In this document: piece by piece, positions 12,065 through 25,400 of the stretch
Numbering within the stretch: position 1 is the stretch's first letter
Layout: every line of letters begins with the position of its first letter
DNA from: Bisporella sp. PMI_857
Taxonomy: Eukaryota > Ascomycota > Leotiomycetes > Helotiales > Helotiaceae
Assembly (NCBI GenBank): GCA_021307315.1
Contig: JAJSPD010000073.1
Location: 151,982-215,981, forward strand
DNA: 64,000 nt
Reading direction: 5' to 3'
Made by a program: the position numbers and the translations under genes
The notes under the pieces: model-generated
Told to the model about the DNA's origin: nothing
The model's input: the letters and a program-made list of their open reading frames with translations, nothing else
Databases searched by the model: none

Positions 12065-14121
12065 TAGCTCTTGAAGGAGTAATCTAGGTGGTCTTGCGTA
12101 CCTAGATAAGTTAGCTATAGAATTGAAGGCTTAGAGAGCCGGTTGCAACAAAAGCAAATCTATAACGGGATAATATAGAATCTATGGCGTAAATCTTCGC
12201 TTGCCTCTGAGTATCTTCAGATTTGATTGTGGAAGGTGGCTATTAGACTGTACTCGAAATGTCATTTCACAAGGAGTAGAATAGACATACACAGTACTTA
12301 TATTGATTATACATGCCAGACAATTACTATTTGTCTCTTGAGCCTAGTCTCGTAGTTTCTACCACGTTTTGATCATCGTCTACCTTGAGGTCATATTACG
12401 AAGCTTAGCTACATGTAATCTCCCAGAATAGGTAACTGGGTTATGTCCTCAGCACTCAGTAGGTAGCATCAAGTTTTTTGCTAGAGCCTTCGCTATCTGC
12501 CACCTGTCGAGGCTCGTCCTGTTGCTTTCCGACATCAGGAACAAGTTTGAGTAATCGCATGTCTCCATGGACTTCCGGTGATAAAATCGTAACCCGGAAG
12601 CAGGGTTATTTGGTTTCCAGGTTCATTATCTTAACTACTAAGATGTTAAAATGATTTAGCAAAGCATAATTTTGGACCAGAAGTTACTTATAATAGATCT
12701 CAGCTGAATACTACACCTGAAGTTTGCGCAAGTTTAGTTGAATGATGATTATGGGTAATATCAGTACAGGAATGTTCATCGTGATGTGTGCACAGGCACT
12801 GACTGACTCACTAATGTGGAATGTTGGAAATGCAAGCAGCTCTAAGTGGTTAATCTAAAACAATACAGAATTTACAAAAGAACTGCGTAATTACGTATGA
12901 AGTTTTCTTAGGTCTTCGATAATTCTGAACGGCTTTATGGCTTAAATTTAGGATCTATTCAACCATAATGGAACCTGTAAACCATCTAAGTCATATTTGA
13001 AAGCCAGAAAATTTTTCTTATGAGATTTAATTTCACTGTTACTTCTAGTAGTATTGTGAGCTTCTACCTGAGGCTTTGCCTATGCATAGATTCTGGAGAC
13101 ATTCGAAATTTCAAGTTCACATGATTGTTGGCTCTCTCTCACTCCGCCATTCAGGGGAGAGTGTGAGAAATGCAGGGAGAAAGAGAAATCAAACCAGTAG
13201 AAAGCACAAAAATGCGGCGGGAAGAAGTGATTAGTTCACATAGATAGGTTCATAAGCTGGAATTGACAATATACTCTCGAAGTCAAAGGTTCCCTTTTCA
13301 AAAGATGGTAAGACGTAAGTAGGGCCATGCAAAGGCTGACTCTCCATTATTGCGCAGACGGCAATATAAGTTAGAGATTACAGTCAGTTTAAGGTGCAGT
13401 AATTCATTTTCCAATTCTCAAATGTAAGTATTATGATATTCTGTATTCGTTTGGTTCCTTTATCTGTTTTCCAACAAAGGTTTTATACAATTGCAACAAG
13501 CTGACCCTGCTGTAATAACTCTAGCCTCTTTTCCGCACTTGCCTTCCATATTTTTATTTCAAACGTGTTATTGAATAATACCACCTGAAGTACTCGAAGA
13601 TATGATGAATAGGACTAGCCCGGCTTGTGAGACTACCCGAAGTTAAAATGATCTTCAGGCAGTCTAAACAAATTTAAACATAGCCTGTTAGACTCCGTTG
13701 CTAGGCAAATTAGATAAGAGCATCTTAAGTGACTGTGAAGGGCAAGGGGCTGAGCGTAACCGGCAACTATTTAATGAGTCTACTTAGGAACCCTTTGTGG
13801 GCTTAGAAGCAATTCTCTTCCAGATTGGAGCTAACCCTGGCTACTCCTTAGTGGGACATATTTTTTGAGGCTGGTAAAAGATGCGACAGACAGGCAAATC
13901 CAGGACAACCATAGGTTTTCGCATGATCCCTGCTCAAGTTTTTCTCACATGCGTTGCCCATATTGGGGAGACTTACAGGTGTTATTTACCTTGATACATT
14001 GTTGCCTTGCACTTGCACATCTTGTCTTCTACACATTCAAGATTTATGAGTTATTAATGATATTTAAGCTGAGTGCCTCGAACAGCTGCGCACGCTAGGC
14101 GGCACTTCTAAGCCAAATCCT
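12065..14121. other. 2 kb gene-free AT-rich spacer
   Basis: No supportable gene on either strand. The only frame of note (plus 13865-14098) has no start context, splice sites or recognisable content. No tRNA-like cloverleaf, array or terminal repeat seen. Confidence 0.45.
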
Positions 14122-15143
14122 TTAAGCAAGTCGCAAATCTCCAAACACCGCACGATGATCACTGAGGTAAACATTGTCCTGGATGTTGTTGAGAACCTCG
14201 TAGCGGTCCATAACCCATCGGTTTTCTGTCACTGGGCCAACCCAAAGATAGTCGATTCGCGATGCTTTCTCGATAGAAAGGAAGCCGGTATAACTAGTTG
14301 GGATGTCAATGCATAATCATGGGCAAGATCAAAGGTCTCAGATTTTATCTGCTTTGACAGGACGAATTCATCATGAAATTATACAGATGCCCTGACAAGA
14401 GTAACATTAATAGAGACCACTTACGTCTCATAAGGACCAAATCTTGTTGCATTTGTCGCTAGGTTATATAACTCGCCCAAGTACCCGCTCGCTAGTAGAG
14501 CTTGGTACGCCTCACCGGTGGGCTCTGAGTTAAAGTCGCCCGAAAGAGATACACCAAGAGGTCCCCAGGCAGCCTGCACAGCCTTGATTCTTTCTAAAAT
14601 AACACGGACTCCCTCAGAGCGAGCCCAACCGCTGACATTGTCTAAATGGGTGTTTGCAGCGATGAATCGTTTGCCAGACGTAATATGCTCAAATACTCCG
14701 ATGGTGACAACCCGTCGGCTTCCAGCAAACCATCCAAAAGAGGGGACATCTGGAGTCAATGAAAGCCATTTGGTTTCGTTATACAAAAGCGTCAAAACCG
14801 AAGATTTGTATAGGATAGGAGAATATTCGCCACTTTGTTTGCCATCATCACGTGCGACACCAATATGTGCCCAAGCAGACCCCAGGCCACTTTTGATATC
14901 TTCAAGTTGCGCATGCAAGGCCTCTTGTAAGCCGATGAGAGTTACTGCGCTAGAGTCTGGTCCCCCAGCCGTCTGCGAGAGCTGGTTTATAACGAGCGGA
15001 GCCCTTGTGGACCACGGGCGTTCATTTCCCAGCGATATCGTGTTGGCATAACGAATGTTGAATGTTACTAGTCGTAAATTCAGTTCTTTAGACATAATCG
15101 GGGCAATGAGTGCCAAAGATAAGATGAAGCTGTCAAGCCTCAT
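14122..15143 (-). CDS. secreted endonuclease/exonuclease/phosphatase-family protein
   Basis: Two exons: 14425-15143 and 14122-14293, joined across an intron with donor GTAAGT and acceptor CTAG, giving 296 residues in frame. A signal peptide spans about residues 1-18. EEP-fold landmarks are in order: LRLVTFNIRY near the N-terminus, LIGLQEAL (metal-binding Glu), FIAANTHLDN, SLSGDFNSEP (Asp/Asn catalytic pair), SRIDYLWV, and a C-terminal SDHRAVFGDL with the catalytic Asp-His. The set and length match secreted fungal EEP proteins related to DNase I and sphingomyelinase-like phosphodiesterases. All metal and catalytic residues I can check are present. The substrate (nucleic acid, phospholipid or inositol phosphate) cannot be decided from sequence alone. 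Confidence 0.9.
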
Positions 15144-15904
15144 ATTTATGGAAGCGTCGGCTGTAGATGCTGTATTATGTTTCTCAAGCGTAACATCAAG
15201 GAATGGCGACCACCTAATGCAACAACCAAGAAAATTCTAACCCACTGATGTGAAGTGATATACGCAGTTAAGAATATGGGAGTGATGGATTACAAAAGAG
15301 AAAGCATGTATGCACTTTTCAAGAGATTATGGGTCGCTACAGCAGCTGCCCACATGGGCGGACGTGAGTATTAAGGATCCAATAGCAGAAGCCGGGGAAA
15401 CATGCATGGCCTGAGTGTACATCTTGGTGCGGAGTAACTCTCCAAAAAAGTTGATGATCTCGCGGTACTGATGTGGCAGGTGGGTTGCATAATCGGCTCC
15501 TGCATTTGACGACACTTCACATGTGATAGCCTGATGCTTCTGAACAATCGTTTTTAATACTATATTGGTGACCATAATCAAGAGTGTTATCTATATTATC
15601 TCCCTTTTGCAGTACCAACAATTAAAGTCTTAACTAAAATAATACTCGAAATACATGTCACAAGTTGATCAGTATACCAAAGGAGAGCCACGTGATCACT
15701 CAGTCAAATAGGGTAGATCCGTTTGCCTCATACCTCAACCGAGATGCTACCATCTTGATACCAGCTTCTTCGAGTCTTCGATTAAATCAAGACGGTTCTG
15801 GTCGGGAAGTTACTGCCGAGAAATCGTCAGAAATGACTCACCTAAGATGCAATTAAGAAGCAAGCTCCTGTGCTGTAGTAAGCCAAAACATGACGGTGGG
15901 AGGT
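15144..15904. other. spacer with weak frames only
   Basis: A minus frame (15327-15581, 84 codons) and a plus frame (15665-15856) overlap AT-rich sequence and show no family features. I see no supported gene. Confidence 0.4.
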
Positions 15905-16597
15905 TTAGGGGGGTTTCCTAATATTCCTTAAAGTCTCAACTATTTCATGAAGAATCTTCCAAGAGCCCCAAGGTTCTTCTCCACGACCCTCTGCCATTAA
16001 AGCTTTCACTTTATCCGTCTCAAATTTCTTGTCTATCACCAGAGCTGGCGTTGATTGGCCATGGAGGTGATAAAATATAGTCATCCATTGGGCTCTAGAA
16101 AATATTGCGAACAAGTCCTCCTCGTTTCCGTGCCGTCCAACTCTGGTGCTCCAGAGATAACGCTAGAGTGTGAGATTCTTGTGACACATGAAGAATAGCT
16201 TGCCAATGAACTGACCAGACGCCATATATCCACGTAGACGGCAAAACGGTCTTAGCGGCAATGGCCTAATACCATGTATTGTGCAATACGATAGTGCTGT
16301 AGGATCTTCCCCTTCTCCATAGCCTTCAGGCTCGAATGCAAGGATGCCGGGTTGAAGTGCGAATTCCCATATCATGTGTCGGATTTCTATAATAAGCGGT
16401 GAAAACAGAATAAACGATTCCGACTCGGATATCTTGGGATGAACAAATTCTACTTCGTTCGCTTCAAACACGGCAATAAATTCCACTAGACCTGACTGAT
16501 ATGATAGCGCTGCTTGTCGGGTGCAAGTAGTTTGGTGGCGGAACAACGAAAATGATTTAGAGTTTACCAAAGCACTATACGTCCATAGTGTTATCAA
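15905..16597 (-). pseudogene. 2EXR-domain protein with one in-frame stop
   Basis: The minus frame reads a typical 2EXR start (FILFSPLIIEIRHMIWEFAL, near the middle of the N-terminal half), the hallmark of a large fungal family of unknown function. The frame is interrupted by TAG at 16163-16165 and then continues in the same frame as sensible sequence to a stop at 15905-15907. An intron can be drawn across the TAG, but it shifts the frame, so a nonsense mutation (CAG to TAG) is the simpler reading. No copy of a full-length start is certain; the first ATG is at 16597. The rest of the protein has no recognised domain. It lies 330 bp from the 3' end of the alcohol dehydrogenase gene, same strand. 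Confidence 0.65.
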
Positions 16598-16923
16598 CTA
16601 GGTCGAGAATAGTCCTTATCTCATAAATCAGATCCTCTCCACGTAATAGCCGTAATTTGGCTCACAAAATGAGTGCTTCACCCTTTCGGCTAATAGAAAG
16701 GCTCAGAGAGTGGTTTCTCTCCAAGGGTCTGAAAGGAAATCGTCAAAAATTTGTTAGTAGCTCGGCAATTCAAATTTGATTTTATTAACAAAATTTTAGG
16801 GGCTTTATTCCCTTTACCAACTTTTATAGAAATGCTGAAAGCAGGCAACTCAACATGGATCGCCACTCAAGGTAGACAAAATTCCACTGATGTGTTTCCA
16901 TTATGCCGATCCTATAGGTTTCA

Positions 16924-18506
16924 TTACTCGACTTGAAGAAGCAACTTTCCTTTCATCCGCGCATCATGAAAGTCATCAACTAATCTTGCGATTTGATCAA
17001 GTGGATAGAGACGAGTTTGAGCTCGAATGTTCTTTTCCATCACTAGTTCCATCATCTCCTGCAGCACTTTCTTGTCACCAAGTCCTCCTGGTAAAACAGT
17101 GATGTCTTTGGCAACAAACACACTCCAGTGAAACGGAATCGGATCCTTCGGTTGACCAACAGCAATGAGTGTTCCATGTTTCTCAAGAATATCTGTGGTA
17201 TACTTGAATGCAGGAATGGCATCTGTACAGACAATTGCAGTGTCAATACCTGCATGTTTATGGAACGTATTCTTTATCTTCTCTATGGCATTGTCTACGC
17301 CGTCTTTTGGGTTGATAAGCAGATCAGGAGGCCAGTTAGAGGAAGCGACGAGATCAAGTGGATCCTGTCGTGTGTCGATGGCCACACATTTGTAGCCCAT
17401 CGCCTTTGCGAACTGTACACCTATCATGCCTCAGTCTTTGCAAATATTAGCAATATGACCAAAATTACCGAGATGGCCTAATCCGCCAACTCCAACAACT
17501 GCCAAGACGGAGCCGGGAGGTTGTTGTGACCGACGAATGCTGTTGAACATTGTGTTGCCTGCACACATCACTGCACAACGGAGATAATGAGGTCAGTATA
17601 TTAATAATGGAGTCAACCTTTTGATATAGAAGGAGAAAGGCAGGCTACTTCGCAATACGTACTTGGTGTGGCATCCTTAAAAGACAGTCCATCAGGCAGC
17701 TTGATAGTCGAAGACGGATCCGCAAGAAGGTACTCTGCCATACCACCATCAGAGTTGAGACCGGAGAGTTGAACCTGCGGGCAGAAATTACTACTTCCTC
17801 TGCTGCACTCTCGGCATTTTCCTGGCGAATATCAACTTCAGGACATGATCGATTTGTTGAAAAACTTACCGCACGAGCCATGGAAGAGGCCAACACCCAC
17901 GCGATCACCAATTTGAAATCCCTGGACATTGGAGCCTACAACCACAACAGTACCAACACTCTCATGGCCTGGGATCATAGGAAGTTTGCCTTCGTAATCG
18001 CCCTATGACACGTAAGATCAATCGAGCTGACGCCCAGGTTCATAGGGTAGCTTACTTCTAGTACGATCGTTTCCGTGTGGCAGAATCCAGCAATCTTCAC
18101 CTTGACCAGCATTTCACTATCAAAGTTGTAAGTGAGATTTTGGTGATGGCCTTCTAATCGGTCATGGCAAAAGGTTCACACCTCCCAAGTATCAAATCAA
18201 TAAGCTCACTTGAACGGCTTGGAAATCTCTGTTACATGCTGAAATTGAAAAATGTGTCTCATATGACCCAATATATATATATATATATATAAAAGAGAAT
18301 GAAAACGTAAATAGAAAAGATAACTATATAGGCGTAACCCTTTTTCTCTCAAATAATTCTCTTTACACAATATTCGACACAGAATTGAGGTTGGGACTTA
18401 CTTACTCATTGTTAGGCTGAGGAACTGGAAGATCAGTCTTGTATAGATAAGGCTTGCCATATGCCTGGATACAGAGCCCTTTCATCAAAGACGGAATTTT
18501 TGCCAT
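16924..18506 (-). CDS. zinc-dependent alcohol dehydrogenase (MDR, AdhP-like)
   Basis: Six phase-consistent exons on the minus strand: 18406-18506, 18056-18116, 17870-18002, 17663-17821, 17469-17570 and 16924-17429, giving 353 residues. The catalytic-zinc motif is seen as GFCHTE (Cys), GHESVG (His-Glu) and the distal Cys in MMCAG. The structural zinc lobe has four Cys in CGKCRECSRGSSNFC. The Rossmann dinucleotide motif is VVGVGGLGHLG, split by a 39-nt intron right after it. This length and pattern fit fungal class I/AdhP alcohol dehydrogenases that interconvert primary alcohols and aldehydes with NAD(P). Start is the ATG at 18504-18506, preceding MAKIPSLMKG; upstream frame is AT-rich. All key residues are intact, in contrast to the neighbouring pseudogenes. 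Confidence 0.92.
18271..18290. repeat. AT dinucleotide microsatellite
   Basis: About ten AT repeats inside the first intron of the alcohol dehydrogenase gene. Confidence 0.8.
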
Positions 18507-18675
18507 TATGATAATTACATTATTGCAATAATGTTTAGAGAAGTGTTGTTGACAAGAGGTGATGTTTAACTTTACCAACGTCATCCCCTTAAGCATGCCT
18601 TTATTGGATTCCGTCTTAGCGTTGCAGCCGCTAAATTAAGGCACTAATTTGTCGTAGCTCGACAACTCACTCCAG

Positions 18676-19281
18676 TCATGGTCGAAGGGGATTTTCGAAG
18701 TAAATCTCAACGCCCTCAACTTCCTCATCAAACCTGAGTCCCGTTCTCCTCCTCCATCTCTCTTGCATCTTCTGCTTTTCGCTCTCGATGAGCACATCGG
18801 GGTCTGGACCCTTCAAACCTAGTAAATCTATAGCCCTGATCTGACTGCCAGAATCAACTGACGCTCTGAGCGAGTTGAGCCTCCCAGTCATCATTTCTTC
18901 GGTGCGAATCTTGTCGTATGTTTGCCTGCGTCTTCTTTCCGACTCGGCTTCGTACGACAATCTGACTCTATTCTCCATCTCGAGCTGGGATATACGTCTT
19001 TCAACAGCCGCAACAGTCCAAGGCTCTGGTTCAAGATCTAGCGCCTGCCTAGCTCCCGGCTCAGCCCGCCGCACCGTTGAGGGATTGCCGGCATTGGTTC
19101 GTGGCGCTATGATGTTTTGCGGCTCAATATATGTGTGAAGTTTAGATATTCTTGGATCAGGTTCAGTCTGTCGCGGTTTAACCCTACTCCTGCGCACTTT
19201 TCTAGGTGCCACAGCCTCGTCCTCTCCACTTGGATTTTCTCTCTTCCTGCGAAAATTTCCATGAAAACAAAGAAAACCCAT
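18676..19281 (-). CDS. hypothetical charged coiled-coil protein, 201 aa
   Basis: An uninterrupted frame of 201 residues with an ATG start. The N-terminus MGFLCFHGNF followed by a basic run could be acylated (Gly2, Cys5), but the usual Ser/Thr at position 6 is missing, so that is speculative. Residues about 90-180 are rich in Glu, Arg and Lys with heptad-like spacing and probably helical. No domain was recognised. It sits head-on to a gene-poor region and shares its strand with the alcohol dehydrogenase 170 bp downstream. Codon-position bias and length suggest a real gene, but no homologue is known to me. Confidence 0.55.
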   Translation of the reverse strand: MGFLCFHGNFRRKRENPSGEDEAVAPRKVRRSRVKPRQTEPDPRISKLHTYIEPQNIIAPRTNAGNPSTVRRAEPGARQALDLEPEPWTVAAVERRISQLEMENRVRLSYEAESERRRRQTYDKIRTEEMMTGRLNSLRASVDSGSQIRAIDLLGLKGPDPDVLIESEKQKMQERWRRRTGLRFDEEVEGVEIYFENPLRP

Positions 19282-22200
19282 GTTGAGACAATGTATTTTA
19301 CTTCTTGTCCGAAGCTCGAACTGTCAGGCCAAAAGGTCTTGCAGTGAGGCTCTTAAAAAAGAACTACGTGTGGGATATTTATTCCATGTCTAATATTGAC
19401 CTATTTTTGGTATGCGAGGATTTCCAGACTGCTTGCAATTATTTTAGCCCAATAAAAAGTCTCTTGGGATATCCCGGGCAGCAGGCCGTGATATCGGTGG
19501 AATAACCAGCCGCTACGGGCTAACCTGATCGAGCTGGGGCTGAGATGTCACTTGATTTCCACCTGTTAAGTCTCTTTTTGATATCTGCTGGCGGTTGTTT
19601 CTATTATAGCCAGTCGAAATCATGGAAATGATGATTTAGTGATCATTTGACACAGATAGGAGCCAACAGCTTCGCAGGAGGAGCCCCTGAGGCATTTGCA
19701 AATTGAGAACTAGTACTTAAGCAGTGTTTAGAGAATTTCTTTCAGCAGTAAGAAGTCACCTTTCATCGGACACACTGTCTCGAAATGCTGAGTATAATCT
19801 TTAACCTAAATCTCAACAATATTGTACGATGGGATGCGAATCCTATGTGCGCCTCCTAGAAGCAAGCTGGCAGTAGCCACCTTCAAGTTGATACAAACAC
19901 AGAGCGATAAATAAGCGTTCTTGCCTTTGCTCGCATTCTCAAGTATATAAACAGAAGTCTGAGAAGCAACAACGGTGAAAGCATAAGGTTTGAAACATTC
20001 AGCCTTATATGCTTAGTTACATAGCTACTACGGGAGGAGCCGCTAGCAACCTAGGACGCTTGTGGTTGTGGCGGTTTAAGTAATGTATTCAGTTATGGAT
20101 TCGTTTTGCACAAGCGTTGCCTCAGTTGCAACGATATCCTTCCTACACTTTAAAGTTATATTAACGAATAAATTCTTTAATAGGTTTACGAGCAGTACCC
20201 AACTTTCCTCACAACTTTCGTCAAAAGCTATGCGCATCGGCAGTCGGTAGCACCTCACTCCTTGATGCCACGAAGTTTGGCGGGCATTTCGGAATTAGGC
20301 TCGCTGACCGCACTGAGTATAGTGACGTAGACAACTAAGTCATCTCACATAGTCTGCAGCGAGGCAAGTGCGGCTCAGCTTGGAGACAAAGTTAAGCCGG
20401 GTAATCGCAGCACTGAAGATTCTGTGAATGGTAAAGGCGAGGCGAGTGAATTAACGGATTTGAACAGGCCCCAGGGTACTAATAATGGGACAAGAGAGGA
20501 AAGGGACGAAAAATCCAGGAAACTCCTGGCTAAGTTCTCTGCGATGACCGTAATGAGAGCGGCGCTACAAGGGGCTGGAGGAATTGTGGGCTTATGGACT
20601 GCTCTAGCACTGTAATTGCGTTGACCGGCAAGGATAGCTATGCTGAAGGTCGCAAGTCTTCTACAATAAACGTCGAGTGGCTATTGTATATACCATACTT
20701 AGTGACACAAACTCACAAGCACGGAATCTATTTTTGTTTGAAATTTTTAGTTACTTGCCGTCAAGGTAATTTCCGTACATCATCAACGCTGCTGAAATAG
20801 GCTCGTAATTCTGATCATTTTAAGTCTTCAATATAGTAAGAAAACCAAGGCTCCAAGCTTTTGCGCAAACTCATCTTACGGCCTCGGGCTGTTTCTCCGT
20901 CCAGCCCTAGCGACAGCCTGGACAATATATACTTCGATATCTAGTGTATCATCCATTCTGAAATACCAGAGTCGAGAATTGGGCCATATGGAAAAGATGT
21001 CACCGCTCCACCTGCTCTCTTCAAACACAAAATTTCCAAGAATGCGGAGACATCGTACCTGACGTCGACGAAGCGTGGTTACACATTGGGAGAAGCAAAT
21101 CAGCCACAATGAGTCCTTCGGGGGAGAATCCCTTGCCTCAGGTTTAGGGTAGACGTCATGGCTGCATATCGTGGAGAAGTAGTCGCCGCATTTCTCGGTA
21201 TTCATGGTGTAGGACGTCCTAATGACAGCGTATATAATTAAATACGCCTATCTCATGAAAAGTTAACCTCCATAAGTTTGTAAAGATGCGTAGTTCAGCA
21301 CTCACTGCTGTAGTGCTGGCGATTCCAGTACTTCTGCTGACAAGAATTATATCCTCCGACTCACCCACTGTCAGAACTGCCTCATCAAGCCCATCCTCAG
21401 CTTTCTCCGCTGCAGTCTCCAGCACAACAGGAAAACTTACGTCTTGGATCAGCGCACGTGTTGGACATGCATAGCATATTCGGACAAACCACCGTCTATC
21501 TAACAAACAAAGATGCATATCCTCCAACCGGTACGGCCTCGGCGCCGTCTCGCGCTACGCAAACAAACAGCATGGCACGGGGTCCATTCCCTGCAGGTCC
21601 ACCACCCTCCTTATCCCACACCCACCTCTAACTACTAACAACCCACCAGCTAACCCTCCCGCCACGGTAGCTCCCCCAAGGCGCGCGCGAGACCGATGCG
21701 CAATGTGACATCCGCGCATGTACGAACAGGATATGTAGCGGACGATCGCCGGGTTCGACGACAGGAGCTTTAGCGGCAGGAACCGCCGACGGCAGCGGGG
21801 GTGAATGATTCGGTTTCAAGGACGGGAGACGGTGGCTCTGGAGGACGGGTGGTCTCGGTGTCGAGCACGAAGATCAAGATAGCGACGAGCACAGCCGTGG
21901 GCTCAACGGAGGGTGGGAGCGTTTCGGCGAGGACTGCTGAAATCGATTCCGCGCTGGGTAGTTTGATGTTGGGAGTGCTGCTCGATATCCTGGAGGCGCT
22001 GTGAACAGGAAACGTTCCATCTTCTGCAAGTGTGTCATGCCTAGATGGATATACCTGTAACAAAACTATTTCATACAAATCAAGTGCCGTGAAGCATTTA
22101 TGCTTCATAATTCAAATGCTTCCTTTGCGTTACGGACATGTTTAAAGCTCGATCGAGGGTATATACAAGCTCTTTTCATTCGCTTCGCTAGCATAAAAGT

Positions 22201-22401
22201 ATGGGTGAATCACCCAATTTGTATTCGAACAGCCACTAACTGAAGAAGATTTTTGCTAATCCATCTCCGAGAAATCATATCTCATAAACCATCATAAATA
22301 ACTTTCATCTACGGTGTCGTTTGCCACATGATCTCCAAGCCCAGCATTCCTATCCAATGCAAATACGCTATGCCCAACTCAGAAGAGCGTTAGTGGATGT
22401 T
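19282..22401. other. 3.1 kb gene-poor region with a GC-rich patch
   Basis: Most of it is AT-rich with no supported gene. A minus frame at 20876-21205 (109 codons, ATG) and frames on both strands around 21286-21474 and 21770-22108 are possible small proteins. The last lie in a GC-rich patch (about 21530-22010) with Ser/Thr/Pro-rich translations on both strands, so strand and reality are undecided. No RNA or mobile-element signature seen. Confidence 0.35.
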
Positions 22402-25400
22402 TCAGCTTCCAATACCCAGCCCAACGCGTGATCCGCTTTGGCCACTTTGCTGTGTTCCAACACTTGCGCCTCGTTCACGCAGTCGTCGTCCCTCCATTAA
22501 ACCCCGCAAGCCTCGTTTTTGCAGGCCGATGACCGCTGATACATCGCCATTCCATGCCTCCCCTCTTTCTTCATTGTATTTTCCCTTTTTCTCGAGACCA
22601 CTAGCTTCGCTCCCACTAACATCACTAGCGACACTGCTCGTAGCACTGAGACTTTCCTCGTCATCCTGCCTTCTGCCTCCTTGGCCTGAGCTTAGGTTGC
22701 CGACCGATGTGTTGATTCTTAGGCTACCTGGTCCGGTTCTTGCCGGTTCGGGTCCAGGTATATCGGAAAAGGTTGGCGACAACCAGTTCTCGCCATTCTC
22801 TGATGTTGTTGATGTTGATCGACCACCACCAGCAGCCATAGCAGATGCATTGAATACAGCAGCTGCATTACGGGAGTCAAGGACACCATGGAGACGCTCT
22901 ACCACAGCCTCAAGTAAACCATCAATCTTGTAGGGCCGGGCGAGTTGAAGAAGGGAACATAAAATTTGCGGCGTGCAGAGCGGTGAGGAAGATGGTGGGA
23001 GTGACGAGCCATAAAGGAAATAAAGTAGAGACTGAAGGGTCAGGTGCGTATGAGGAAGATATAGCGTACGTGGGCGTGATGAGGGAGGCAGAGTTGCGGT
23101 ATCAGGAAGCTGCGCGACATTCGAGTCAGGAGTTGAACTAGAGCCGGCATTGTTGAGAGTAGTGGTAGTTGATAGATTGGAGGATTGGCCGCCAAGACTC
23201 GGAGTAATAGTTACGCTACTGTTTCGGCTCGGGTTGTGCCGGAAAATGTTTTCGGGCCGGAGCGTAGCCGCATCATTGCCGTCTTGATTTGCGGCACCTT
23301 CTCGGAGCAACTGCACAAAGTAAGGACCCCATCTTTGTGCTATAAAGCGGGAGTTGACCGGTATCCGTTCACCCCCAACACAAATGATGTCCATGTCGGC
23401 TAATTCTCTCAGGCCAAGCGCTGCCTGGCCCAGATCCTCAGCAGCTTTGGTCAACGACCGACCTCCAGCAGTCCATCCAGCCTTGGTCTTCAGGCTAAGT
23501 GATGGGCCTGAATACGGCGAGCTGGCCGATACGAATCCAGACATGGGTGCTGTTTTTCTAGGATTATCGTAGAGTCCAAAGGCTTCCAACTCGACCATGC
23601 ATACATTGGAAAAGTTGATACGTCGGTGGTTGTAATCCTCAACTAGGCTGCGTTTACGATTTCCTAAGATGACGAAGGTATTCCGGCGATTCCAAAGAAC
23701 ACCGCGATTCCAACTCCCTTGACTGAAGACATTCCCCCCAGCATCGATGCGACTCCATGTCAAAGCGCGCAGATCTAGAGCCCACAAAGCATATTCTTGT
23801 TTGGACGAAGTCAGGTACGTACCACTGACAACGAAATTCGTATCGATGATCCCTCCGTTGGGAAAGCGGAGCCCGGGAGGCGAAAAGGTTCCTTGCATTG
23901 GCTTCTCGGACAGAGTTCCATCAGAGGAACGGATTTGTAGCTCCAGTTTTACATCCAAAAAGTTGTAATTGGAGTAAATCAGCATGCTGGACCCAGGCTC
24001 TCTGGAATCTTGACTAGGGCCGCTGTCTGATTTCCCTGAAGAACTCTTTCCAAGCCGCGAAGCTACATTGCTAGGCAATGGTGCTACGACACTTCGGTAG
24101 GCTCCACAACTTTTCCCTAATTGCTGGGTGCTAGTCCACTTTAAACTTCGAATATTAAACACACTGATCTGCTCAATGTAATGATTGGCGCTGTCTTGGC
24201 CACCAACCACAACCATCTCAGCTCCTCCACTCCCGTCAATATTTACACCAATTGTTCCTTGATTTGGATTTGAACCCGAAGGATTATGATGTAGTGCTGA
24301 GGAAGGCGCATTGACTGACGAAAACGTTGCAGATGACGGGAGAATAGTAGCACAATGTGCATAACGGCCTTGTGGGGTATCTTGAGTAGGTATGAAAGTC
24401 CAAGTTTTTGAGGTCGCGTCATAAATATATATGTCAGACATGACAACAACCTCAGGCTGAGAATCCTGACTATTTGGAGCCGGAGACTGGGATTGCTGTG
24501 GCTGATTGGGTGCTGGTGACATGCCTCCATAGCACACAAGCTTCGTGTCGCCTAACGGGCAAACGCTATGAAAGTATCTAGGAGGTGGTATGTCTCCCTG
24601 TGTCTCTAGCTTTGTCCAATGCCGGCGGATCAAATCCAACTCGTATAAGTCGTTCGTCAGCATGGGCCTGCTTCGAGATAGTATTCTTCCTCCGAATACA
24701 TATAATTTATCCCCTAGTATCGTGGTAGTAGCTCCAACTAGTGGATGAGGCTCTCTACCGGTAGTTCGATGTACATTGCACATAAGTCCAGACAAATGAG
24801 TTGAGGATCCTCCTGGGGTCACAATATTTTGGCCGCCAGCTGAACGTGGTTGTTGTGCGGGTGACGGACCTGCTGATGGTGGCCCGTTGCTTCTCGGGGT
24901 CATTATATCCCTCGTGTCATCTTCTTCCGGCTTGCTTGAGCTTGCAAAACTGCTCTGGTTGGTAGCCATTTCAGCCAGATTCGAGGTTGAAGTTGCCTTG
25001 TAACCATTTGCATATTGTAGTGGCGCACCAGATGTCGAAGAGTCCATTGTACTCGTTCGACTCCCACTAACAGCTGGCCGAGACATTATAGTAAAGGGTT
25101 TCGGAGTTTCCGGGGGAGAAAACGGGTTCATTAACAGTTGTTCAAGAGGCGGTGATCCAGGAGTATCTGGTAGAGGTTTTTCACTGCTGTGATTGAAATT
25201 GCTTGTGCTTCTGGCATGCCTCAATTTTCTGGGTGATAATGGTGATCCCCCTCTGCGACTCGAAGACTGCACGGGAGATGTCGTCCTAAAGCTCCCACTA
25301 GTTTGTAGTTCCGTAGGCCTATGCCGCGATCCAGAAGATATTGAGCCCAGCCGCCGAATGCCAGAGATGCCCTTCCGTACGCCGGCGAGGAAATCAACCT

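Noticed and set aside
21219..22108. Possible gene in the GC-rich patch, either strand
   Set aside because: Both strands have comparable short frames with no family; weak similarity between inverted segments was not strong enough to claim.
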